Positions 27,612-34,766 of a stretch of DNA of 58,210 nucleotides are shown here, in pieces. The stretch is from the NCBI GenBank assembly GCA_947476925.1, contig CANJSF010000021.1:1-58210 (forward strand). Direction: 5' to 3'. The DNA comes from Rhodospirillaceae bacterium. GTDB taxonomy: Bacteria > Pseudomonadota > Alphaproteobacteria > Rhodospirillales > Rhodospirillaceae. Every line of letters starts with the position of its first letter. The stretch's first letter is position 1. A model generated the notes under the pieces. The model saw only the letters and a list, made by a program, of their open reading frames with translations. It did not search any database and was not told where the DNA came from. A program made the position numbers and the translations under genes.

Positions 27612-28787
27612 TTACGCCAGCTTGGTGCCCAGGATGTTGGTGGTCCCAAGCCACGCGGCGGGACCGTTCATGTCCACATCGAACCCGGCTTGGCGCATGG
27701 TGGCGGGCATATCGAGGTTTTCGTACTCGTTCCACCAGACTTCGTTGTTCCAACGATGATCCCAATAGTGCCGGAATTTCGCGTAGGCGTTTTTGGAAAC
27801 CTTGTTGCCGCCGGTGTAAAAATCGATGGGGAAAAACACACCGCCGGGCCGCAAAATGCGATGCGCCTCGCGCACGATTTGGTTTGCAACCGTGGCCGGC
27901 ACTTCGTGGAACAAAATGTAGTTGGTGACGATATCAAAATGACCGGCGGGGAACTTGGTGTCTTCGGCCAAGCGTTGTGCAAAGTTCACATCAACGCCCA
28001 GGTCTGCCCCACGCATATGTGCGTAACGAATGAGCGGGCCGCCAACGTCGATGCCCCACACCTCTGCGTTTGGAAACCGCTGCTTGAGCGCCACGGTCAT
28101 TTGGCCCGTTGAGCACCCCATCTCGAGGATCCGCATCACTTTGCCGTCGCGCGGCGGCGGAACCGACGCGGCCAGTTTAATTTGAACCTCGTCTTGGTCG
28201 TTGCCGCCTTTATAGAAGTTGTTGGTGCCGTAGTGGTACACATGGCCGGTGAATTCATCGCCCACGTAACCGCCGGGCTGGATATGAATTTCATGCTTCG
28301 CATAATCAGGGATATTCAAGCCCGGATTCAGTTCCATCGTTCCGGGGCCCGCCCGATCGGCGCGCTCAAGCTCGGCTAAAAAAACATCAGGCTTGCTGCG
28401 ATAGTAGTCGAACAAATCCTGCCAGGTCATTTGTTGGCAGCTCACCCAGGTTCGCACGCTGGTTTGAATCAGCGGGTCGTCTTTGACGATATCGATGATG
28501 GTTTTGATATCGGGGTCGCTGTTGGGGTCAATGCCCTTGGCTTTGAACAACTCGTTGGTGCGTGTCGCGCACGCGGCGTTGAGGGCACGGTCGGTGAGCT
28601 TTCTGAAGCTGGTCAGAAAGTCTTGCCGACTTTCCAAGTCCAGCGACGGCAAGCGTTCCAGCCGCCCGACGGTTCCACGGGGTTCCACATCGCCCGGAAA
28701 ACTGTGCGAGGTGGTTGTCGCTGCCGCGCTTTTCACGCTGCCGGCCAAGGCCGCTGCGCTGACACCAACCGCTGTTCGCCGATCCAT
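27612..28787 (-). CDS. SAM-dependent methyltransferase with an export-like N-terminus
   Basis: The 391-residue protein has a class I methyltransferase domain in its second half: motif I ILEMGCSTGQMTVALKQRFP near residues 219-240, motif II/III around DVNFAQRLAEDTKFP, and HFDIVTNYILFHEVP followed by IVREAHRILRPGG. The first 23 residues (MDRRTAVGVSAAALAGSVKS, then AAA) look like a twin-arginine or similar export signal. Residues 60-200 form an unfamiliar domain. SAM is normally cytoplasmic, so an exported methyltransferase would be odd; the N-terminus may instead be uncleaved. Substrate unknown. Confidence 0.8.
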   Translation of the reverse strand: MDRRTAVGVSAAALAGSVKSAAATTTSHSFPGDVEPRGTVGRLERLPSLDLESRQDFLTSFRKLTDRALNAACATRTNELFKAKGIDPNSDPDIKTIIDIVKDDPLIQTSVRTWVSCQQMTWQDLFDYYRSKPDVFLAELERADRAGPGTMELNPGLNIPDYAKHEIHIQPGGYVGDEFTGHVYHYGTNNFYKGGNDQDEVQIKLAASVPPPRDGKVMRILEMGCSTGQMTVALKQRFPNAEVWGIDVGGPLIRYAHMRGADLGVDVNFAQRLAEDTKFPAGHFDIVTNYILFHEVPATVANQIVREAHRILRPGGVFFPIDFYTGGNKVSKNAYAKFRHYWDHRWNNEVWWNEYENLDMPATMRQAGFDVDMNGPAAWLGTTNILGTKLA

Positions 28788-28833
28788 TTTGCGTTCTCCC
28801 TACCCGATGGCATGGTAAGATAGCAGCATTCAC

Positions 28834-28880
28834 GCAGCATGGTGATATGATAAAAAGTGATATATTGCTGCATTGCAATG
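28834..28880. promoter_or_regulatory. Divergent AT-rich control region with repeats
   Basis: Between the methyltransferase and the DUF4442 gene, GCAGCA (28834-28839) can pair with TGCTGC (28866-28871), two direct GTGATAT copies lie between them, and a perfect CATTGCAATG palindrome follows at 28871-28880. It sits where both genes' promoters would be. The regulatory role is inferred from position and symmetry only. Confidence 0.3.
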
Positions 28881-28918
28881 ACCTTAATTTTCGTGGGCCG
28901 CCATGTCTCCTGCCAATC

Positions 28919-29392
28919 ATGCCTCAAGCCAATAACGCCCTTGCGATCTGGTCGAAGGTCACAGCCCTTCCTTTTGGCTGGTGGCTTTTTTCGCAACTGG
29001 TGTGCTTCAAGGCCCCCTACTTCGGCAGCATTTCGCCGCGCTTCGTAGAGTTACGCGCAGGCTATTGCGAGGTGCGCCTTAAAAAGCGCCGCGCGGTCGC
29101 CAATCACATCGGCACGGTTCATGCCATTGCCGTTTGCAATTTAGCCGAGGCGGCGGCCGGCACCATGACCGAGGCCACAGTGCCCGCGACCCACCGATGG
29201 ATTCCCAAAGGCATGACAGTGGAATACTTGAAAAAAGCAGGCACAGATTTACGCGCCGTGGCCAAGCTGGAACCCATACCGGAATTTGGAAGCGCTGCCG
29301 ACTTGCCCGTGCCGGTCAGCGTGACGGATGTGAACGGCACGGAAGTTTTCCGCGCAATCATCACAATGCACATCTCGCCGCGCCGGGCATGA
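28919..29392 (+). CDS. DUF4442 hotdog-fold protein (thioesterase-like)
   Basis: From the ATG at 28919 this is a 157-residue protein beginning MPQANNALAIWSKVTALPFG. The segments PYFGSISPRFVELRAGYCEV, RAVANHIGTVHAIAVCNLAE and AAAGTMTEATVPATHRWIPK match the DUF4442/YiiD-like hotdog domain related to acyl-CoA thioesterases. A longer version from an ATG at 28847 adds 24 residues of unlike composition that overlap the repeat region and is less likely. Neither start has a strong ribosome site. Substrate unknown. Confidence 0.78.
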   Translation: MPQANNALAIWSKVTALPFGWWLFSQLVCFKAPYFGSISPRFVELRAGYCEVRLKKRRAVANHIGTVHAIAVCNLAEAAAGTMTEATVPATHRWIPKGMTVEYLKKAGTDLRAVAKLEPIPEFGSAADLPVPVSVTDVNGTEVFRAIITMHISPRRA

Positions 29393-29439
29393 CCACGCTG
29401 CGGCTGGAATCACCTGCAGATTTTATCTAGCAGGCGGCG

Positions 29440-30222
29440 TTACGCCTCGAGAATCATTCCATCATAGGCCGCCGTCACACCCACGGGGCAGCGGGCATTG
29501 ACGGTGTCGTAGTCCAACTGCGGCCCCATGTGCGTGATGATCGTGCGCCGGGGTTTGAGTTCCTCAACCCACGTCAGGATCTGATCGAGGTGAGCGTGTG
29601 TAGGGTGCGGTGTCAGGCCAATGGCGCCGACGATCCACACCTTCGCGTCGCGCACGACGTCTTTGGCCGCGTCGGGCAAGCGCACCAGGTCGGTTGAATA
29701 AACCACATCGCCGAACCGCAGGCCCAACGACGTTGAGAAGCCGTGGTCTTGCTGGAACGCTTTGACCTGTAGCGTCTTGACCATGAAGGTCTGGGGGTTG
29801 GTGTCGCCAATCGCATGAGCGATCAGCCAAGGTTTATACATGGGTTTGCCGGGCGGTATGCCCTCAAACGCATACGCAAACCGGGTTTCAAGGGCGCGCA
29901 ACGTTTCAGTGTCGGCGAACACATCAAGCGGGCCGCGAATCACACGATTGATCTCGCGCAACTCGTCTAGCCCGTGGATGTGATCGGCATGACTGTGGGT
30001 AAAAACAACGCCGTCAAGTTTGTTGATTTTGGCATCCAACATTTGAATGCGTAAATCGGGCGACGTGTCGACCAAGACGGTCGAGTGTCCATCTTGAATT
30101 AAAATCGAAGCGCGTCGGCGATGGTTCTTGGCGTTTGTTGAATCACAATTGCCCCATCCTTCTGAAATCGAGGGCACGCCACCCGCCGGACCACAGCCGA
30201 GTATGGTGACTTTAATGCTCAC
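29440..30222 (-). CDS. MBL-fold metal-dependent hydrolase (PhnP/PqqB-like)
   Basis: The 260-residue protein has the metallo-beta-lactamase signature VVFTHSHADHIHGLDELREI (His76, His78, Asp80, His81 bind metal), with further metal residues in VYSTDL and TIITHMGPQLD. The start VTILGCGPAGGVPSISEGWG resembles PhnP/PqqB and tRNase-Z-like phosphodiesterases. This gene follows metG-tatD in most Alphaproteobacteria, where it is annotated only as an MBL hydrolase. Its ATG overlaps the tatD stop, so the three genes are translated together. Confidence 0.92.
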   Translation of the reverse strand: MSIKVTILGCGPAGGVPSISEGWGNCDSTNAKNHRRRASILIQDGHSTVLVDTSPDLRIQMLDAKINKLDGVVFTHSHADHIHGLDELREINRVIRGPLDVFADTETLRALETRFAYAFEGIPPGKPMYKPWLIAHAIGDTNPQTFMVKTLQVKAFQQDHGFSTSLGLRFGDVVYSTDLVRLPDAAKDVVRDAKVWIVGAIGLTPHPTHAHLDQILTWVEELKPRRTIITHMGPQLDYDTVNARCPVGVTAAYDGMILEA

Positions 30223-31007
30223 GCGGCCATTCTAACTTTGGTGAAGAGGCGGAAGAAATTCTCGGTCGTGTGCTTCGCAAGGTCGTCGCGGCTAATACCT
30301 TTTAATTCAGCCACAATGGCTGCCGTATGCGCAACGAAAGCCGGCTCGTTGGTTTTTCCACGGTGCGGAATGGGCGCAAGATAAGGTGAGTCTGTCTCGA
30401 CTAGCAGACGATCCAGCGGGACGGCTTTCACCACATCGCGCAGCGCTTCGGCTTTCTTGAAGGTCACAATGCCCGAAATTGAAATATACAGACCATGCGC
30501 GAGCGCCAGTTGCGCAAGTTCAAGGCCAGAGCTGAAACAGTGGATCAGGCCCGTGAACGCCCCCTTCCCCATTTCGTCAGTGATGGTCGCGGCCATTTCG
30601 GCGTCGGCATCGCGCGTATGTATCACGACCGGCAGTTCGGCCTCGCGGGCCGCGGCTAGGTGAACGCGAAAGCTGCGGTCTTGCTCGGCGCGCGGGCTGT
30701 GCTCGTAAAAAAAGTCGAGCCCGGTTTCGCCAAACCCGACGACTTTGTCGTGGTCGGCTAACGCCAACAGGCGCGCAACATCAACCGCCGGCTCACTCGC
30801 CGCTTCATGCGGATGAATGCCCACGGTGGCGCTGACGTCTTCGTACTTCTCGGCGATGGCGCGGATATTTTCAGCGCGCGTGACGTGGGTGCAAATCGTC
30901 AGAAAATGGCCCACGCCTGCCTTGCGCGCGCGATCCATCACCGCGTCTTGCTGGGCGGCAAGCTCGGGGAAGTCGAGGTGGCAATGACTGTCGACGAGGA
31001 AGGTCAC
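30219..31007 (-). CDS. tatD: TatD family metal-dependent DNase
   Basis: The 262-residue TIM-barrel hydrolase begins at the GTG (31007) giving VTFLVDSHCHLDFPEL with metal ligands His8 and His10. Other family segments are VGIHPHEA, VGFGETGLDFFYEH, VIHTRDADAEM, GLIHCFSSG and LLVETDSPYLAP. The frame stays open upstream for 88 codons, but that part is an overlap with metG and lacks family similarity. The GTG overlaps the metG stop (GTGA). TatD proteins act as 3'-5' DNases in DNA repair and quality control. Confidence 0.94.
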   Translation of the reverse strand: MTFLVDSHCHLDFPELAAQQDAVMDRARKAGVGHFLTICTHVTRAENIRAIAEKYEDVSATVGIHPHEAASEPAVDVARLLALADHDKVVGFGETGLDFFYEHSPRAEQDRSFRVHLAAAREAELPVVIHTRDADAEMAATITDEMGKGAFTGLIHCFSSGLELAQLALAHGLYISISGIVTFKKAEALRDVVKAVPLDRLLVETDSPYLAPIPHRGKTNEPAFVAHTAAIVAELKGISRDDLAKHTTENFFRLFTKVRMAA

Positions 31008-32560
31008 GGCGCTGCTTTCTCGGGCGTCGGCGGGGCCCAGCGCGGAAACACGGGGCTGGGCGCGGGCAAAGGACTGCCGCCCTTCAGCGCATGCGCAGCA
31101 CCGAGGTGCGCAAACGTGCGCGCATCTGCCGCCACGCCCAACTGGTCGAGTATTTTGTTGGCCGACGTGGGCACAAACGGCTGCATCAAAATCGCTAAGT
31201 GCCGCACGATCTCGGCCATCACGTACAGCACTGTATTCATACGAGCTGGGTCGGTTTTTTTCAAAGCCCACGGCGCTTGTTTATCGACGTATCCATTGGC
31301 CGCGCGAACGACTGTCCAAATGGCATCCAACGCCTTGTCGAAACCTTGCATGTCCATTGCCACGCGCACGGGCTCCAGCGCATCGACACAGGCTTTCAAC
31401 ATGTCGTTATCTTCGACCGAATATGCGCCCGGAACCGGCAATACACCGCCCAAGTTCTTTGAAATAAAACCAAGCCCGCGCTGCGCCAGGTTTCCGAGCT
31501 CGTTGGCCAGTTCGCCGTTAATGCGCCCGGAGATGGCGGCTTCGGAAAAGTCGCCATCGTTGCCAAACGGAATCTCGCGCATCAAAAAGTAGCGCACTTG
31601 GTCGAGGCCGTACTTGCCGACCATCGTGTTGGGATCCACGACATTGCCTAAGGACTTCGACATCTTCTGTCCTTCGACCGTCCACCAGCCGTGTGCAAAA
31701 ACGCGCGTGGGCGGCGTGAGGTTGGCGGCCATCAGGAACGCAGGCCAATAGACGCAGTGGAATCGGATGATATCTTTGCCCACCATGTGCATGGCACTGG
31801 GCCAGTAGGTTGCATAATCGCCAGACGTATTTGGGTAGCCGAGCGCGGCGATGTAATTCGTTAGCGCATCTATCCACACGTACATCACGTGTTTGTCGTT
31901 GCCCGGAACCGGCACGCCCCAGCTAAACGTGGTGCGCGAGATCGACAGGTCGCGCAAGCCGCCCTTTACAAAGCTGCGCACTTCATTGAAACGGCTTTTG
32001 GGGCCAATGACGCTGGGGGTGGCGTCGTAGAATGCGAGCAGCCTGTCTTGAAATGCCGAGAGCTTGAAGAAATAGCTTTCCTCTTCCACCCACTCCACCG
32101 GCGCGCCGGTTGGTGCAAGCTTCTCGCCGTTGGCGCCTTTGGTCAGTTCGCCTTCGTCGTAAAAAGCTTCGTCACGCACCGCGTACCAGCCCGCGTACTT
32201 CGACAAGTAGATGTGGCCATTCTTTTCCAGTTCCAGCCATAACGCCTGACAGGCCGCGATGTGGCGCGGTTCGGTGGTGCGAATGAAGTCGTCGTTCGAA
32301 ATGCCCAGCACGCCTGCGAGATCACGAAAGGTTTTCGAGTTCCGATCACATAATGCAATGGGCTCAATGCCCTGCTCCTGTGCGGCCTTGGCGATTTTTT
32401 GACCGTGCTCGTCGGTGCCGGTGAGGAACTTGACATCATAGCCATCCAGCCGCTTAAAGCGCGCCAGCACATCGCATGCTATGGTCGTGTACGCATGGCC
32501 GATGTGCGGCTTATCGTTGACGTAGTAAATCGGCGTTGTGATGTAAAAGGTCTTGGTCAC
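31004..32560 (-). CDS. metG: Methionyl-tRNA synthetase
   Basis: The 518-residue class I synthetase starts at GTG 32560 (VTKTFYITTPIYYVNDKPHI). The HIGH motif is at residues 19-22 and the KMSKS motif at 299-303 (GQKMSKSLGNVVDPNTM). Typical segments FYITTPIYYVNDKPHIGHAY and WIDALTNYIAALGYP are present. There is no C-terminal tRNA-binding EMAP domain, as in most alphaproteobacterial MetRS. An open extension of 60 codons upstream overlaps the divergent GIY-YIG gene and is not part of the gene. Confidence 0.96.
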   Translation of the reverse strand: MTKTFYITTPIYYVNDKPHIGHAYTTIACDVLARFKRLDGYDVKFLTGTDEHGQKIAKAAQEQGIEPIALCDRNSKTFRDLAGVLGISNDDFIRTTEPRHIAACQALWLELEKNGHIYLSKYAGWYAVRDEAFYDEGELTKGANGEKLAPTGAPVEWVEEESYFFKLSAFQDRLLAFYDATPSVIGPKSRFNEVRSFVKGGLRDLSISRTTFSWGVPVPGNDKHVMYVWIDALTNYIAALGYPNTSGDYATYWPSAMHMVGKDIIRFHCVYWPAFLMAANLTPPTRVFAHGWWTVEGQKMSKSLGNVVDPNTMVGKYGLDQVRYFLMREIPFGNDGDFSEAAISGRINGELANELGNLAQRGLGFISKNLGGVLPVPGAYSVEDNDMLKACVDALEPVRVAMDMQGFDKALDAIWTVVRAANGYVDKQAPWALKKTDPARMNTVLYVMAEIVRHLAILMQPFVPTSANKILDQLGVAADARTFAHLGAAHALKGGSPLPAPSPVFPRWAPPTPEKAAP

Positions 32561-32641
32561 GGCTTTAAGGCTCTGGTTGCTTGTGGGGTGTCGTATACCC
32601 TGCCCGGCTGTAGCCCGCAAACGGCAAGGAAGACGCCGCGA

Positions 32642-32890
32642 ATGGCATGTTTTGTCTACGTTTTGGGCTGCCGCGACAAGGCGGGCGTACGCACCTATGT
32701 GGGTTGGACCACCAACCTGGACCAGCGCCTCGCCCGCCACAATGCCGGCAGCGGTGCCAAGGCAACCCGTGGCCGTGTGTGGGCCCTACTCTATGCCGAA
32801 CGCTTCGACTTCCGCCACGAGGCCATGAGCCGCGAATGGCACATCAAACGCGACCGGAAACTGCGGAAAGCCTTGGTGGCATGGCTGTAA
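32642..32890 (+). CDS. GIY-YIG nuclease domain protein (UPF0213/YhbQ-like)
   Basis: This 82-residue single-domain protein reads ACFVYVLGCRDKAGVRTYVG (the VYVL and TYVGWT strands replacing GIY and YIG), then TTNLDQRLARHNAGSGAKAT and EAMSREWHIKRDRKLRKALV with the conserved Arg and Glu. The fold supports a DNA-cutting or structure-binding role; YhbQ-type proteins have been seen to cleave DNA weakly. ATG 32642 is chosen because the longer open frame before it lies antisense to metG. It is the only plus-strand gene in the 29.4-42.2 kb block. Confidence 0.85.
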   Translation: MACFVYVLGCRDKAGVRTYVGWTTNLDQRLARHNAGSGAKATRGRVWALLYAERFDFRHEAMSREWHIKRDRKLRKALVAWL

Positions 32891-32893
32891 CTG

Positions 32894-34744
32894 TCACCAG
32901 CCACAGCTCCGCGACTTGTTCTGTTCGCGCAAGTAAACCATCAGCGGTTCGAAGTAGGCGACAATCGCCGAGCCGTCCATTTGGCGCGACCCGGTGAACT
33001 TTTCCAGTGCGTCGGGCCAGGGCTGCGATGATCCCATGGCCAGCATTGCGTTGAATTTCGCGCCGACGTCTTTGGACCCATAGAACGAGCAGCGGTGCAG
33101 CGGGCCTTTCCAGCCCATGGAATCGCACGCGGCTTTGTAGAATTGATATTGCAAAATGCGTGCGAGGAAATAGCGCATGTACGGCGTGCCGGCCGCGATA
33201 TGATACTTGGCCGCCGGATCGAAGTCGTCAGCGCTGCGCGCCACGGGTGGTCGCACGCCCTGATAATCTTTGCGCAACTTCCACCATCCCTCGTTATAGG
33301 TCGCGGGCGTAAGCTGGCCCGAGAACACTTGCCAACGCCACTTGTCGACCAGCAGACCAAAGGGCAAGAACGCCACGCCGTTCATGGCGCGCTGCATCAA
33401 TAGCCCTACGTCTTTCGAGGCATCTGGAACTTGGTCGATTAGGCCAATTTGCTTCAGGTATTCGGGTGTGATCGATAGCGCGATCATATCACCAATGGCC
33501 TCGTGGAAACCATCGTTGGCTCCGCTGCGAAACAATGCAGGCTGCGCTTTGTAGGCGCGCTGATAAAAATTGTGCCCCAATTCGTGATGCACGGTTTGAA
33601 AGTTTTCGGCATCGACTTGCGTGCACATCTTGATTCGGATGTCGTCTTTGTCGTCGAGGTCCCACGCCGACGCATGGCAAACCACTTCGCGATCGCGCGG
33701 CTTGACGATTTGCGAGCGTTCCCAAAACGTCTGCGGCAGCGGATCAAAACCCAACGACGTGAAAAACGCTTCGCCGGTTTTGACAATTTTGATAGGGTCG
33801 TAATTCTTGGCTTTGAGAATTTTATTCAGGTCAATGCCGGGGTCCGCGTTCTTTGGCGCGACTAAGTCATCTAGCGCGCCCCACTCTTGCGCCCACATAT
33901 TCCCCAGTAAGTCGGCGCGGATGGGCTGGTCAAGCGGCACAACATCGTTGCCATACTTCTCGTTCAGTTTAGCGCGCACATGGCAGTGCAGTTGGTCGTA
34001 CAGGGGCTTTACTTGGCCCCACAGCCGATCAACCTCAGTTGTAAAATCGTCGGGCGGCATGTCGTAGCCCGAGCGCCACAAGGCTCCGACGTCGGCATAG
34101 CCGAGTTCCTTGGCACCGGCATTCCCAATCTCGACCATACGGGCGTAGTCGGCTTTCATGGGTTTGGCCACCGCGTGCCACTTGGTCCACACCTCGGCCA
34201 GTTGTGCGGGATTGCGCAGCGTTTGCATCAACACTTCGGTTTCGTCTTGCGCCACAGACTTCCCAGCGTAGTCAATTTTGCCGGTGGAATAGGCCGATGA
34301 TAGCCGTGTTGTGACGGCAGCCAACTCGGCGCCCATCTTCGGATCTTGGGGTGCAGGCAAAGTAATGCCTTGCTTGATGGCGTTGAGTTTCCGTCGCACA
34401 TCGGCGGGCACGGTAACGCCATCGTATTTCTTGGCTTCGATCGCGAAATCAACCGCCATTTTTGTGACGCGTTCGCTGTTTTTGCTCACCAGCCATTGTG
34501 TGTCGTAGGTGATGTTGGTGGCGTAGGCCCAATTGATGCGCGAAGATTCTTCGCTCAGCTCGGTTAATTCTTGTTCGACGCGTGCCACGAACGCCGTTGC
34601 TTCCACGGGCGTGGGAGCGGCGGGCTTCGAGGCCGTGAATGATTTGAGCATCTCCATGCTGTAAGCCGCGCCGGAGCCCAGCAGCATCGCGGAGACCGAG
34701 ACCACGGCTGTCGTCAGTCCAAAACGTTTCGAATTGGTCAGCAT
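32894..34744 (-). CDS. M2 family zinc peptidase (bacterial ACE homolog)
   Basis: The 616-residue peptidyl-dipeptidase-like enzyme has a signal peptide or anchor (residues 7-30, SVSAMLLGSGAAYS) and the M2 zinc site HELGH at 387-391 with the third ligand Glu415 in NDGFHEAIGDM. Other ACE-family marks are RINWAYATNITYD near the N-terminus, PFGLLVDKWRWQVFSG and YHIAAGTPYMRYFLARILQYQFY. M2 enzymes remove C-terminal dipeptides in the periplasm or outside. It follows the nitrilase-like gene by 22 bases and seems co-transcribed. M2 peptidases occur in bacteria but are uncommon. Confidence 0.92.
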   Translation of the reverse strand: MLTNSKRFGLTTAVVSVSAMLLGSGAAYSMEMLKSFTASKPAAPTPVEATAFVARVEQELTELSEESSRINWAYATNITYDTQWLVSKNSERVTKMAVDFAIEAKKYDGVTVPADVRRKLNAIKQGITLPAPQDPKMGAELAAVTTRLSSAYSTGKIDYAGKSVAQDETEVLMQTLRNPAQLAEVWTKWHAVAKPMKADYARMVEIGNAGAKELGYADVGALWRSGYDMPPDDFTTEVDRLWGQVKPLYDQLHCHVRAKLNEKYGNDVVPLDQPIRADLLGNMWAQEWGALDDLVAPKNADPGIDLNKILKAKNYDPIKIVKTGEAFFTSLGFDPLPQTFWERSQIVKPRDREVVCHASAWDLDDKDDIRIKMCTQVDAENFQTVHHELGHNFYQRAYKAQPALFRSGANDGFHEAIGDMIALSITPEYLKQIGLIDQVPDASKDVGLLMQRAMNGVAFLPFGLLVDKWRWQVFSGQLTPATYNEGWWKLRKDYQGVRPPVARSADDFDPAAKYHIAAGTPYMRYFLARILQYQFYKAACDSMGWKGPLHRCSFYGSKDVGAKFNAMLAMGSSQPWPDALEKFTGSRQMDGSAIVAYFEPLMVYLREQNKSRSCGW

Positions 34745-34766
34745 CGTTCGGCTCCTTGCTTAGAGG

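Noticed and set aside
31008-31271. 88-residue N-terminal extension of TatD
   Set aside because: It is Cys/Arg-rich, overlaps metG in another frame and precedes a GTG that overlaps the metG stop where TatD family similarity begins.
32561-32740. 60-residue N-terminal extension of MetG
   Set aside because: It overlaps the GIY-YIG gene on the other strand; MetG similarity begins exactly at the GTG at 32560.
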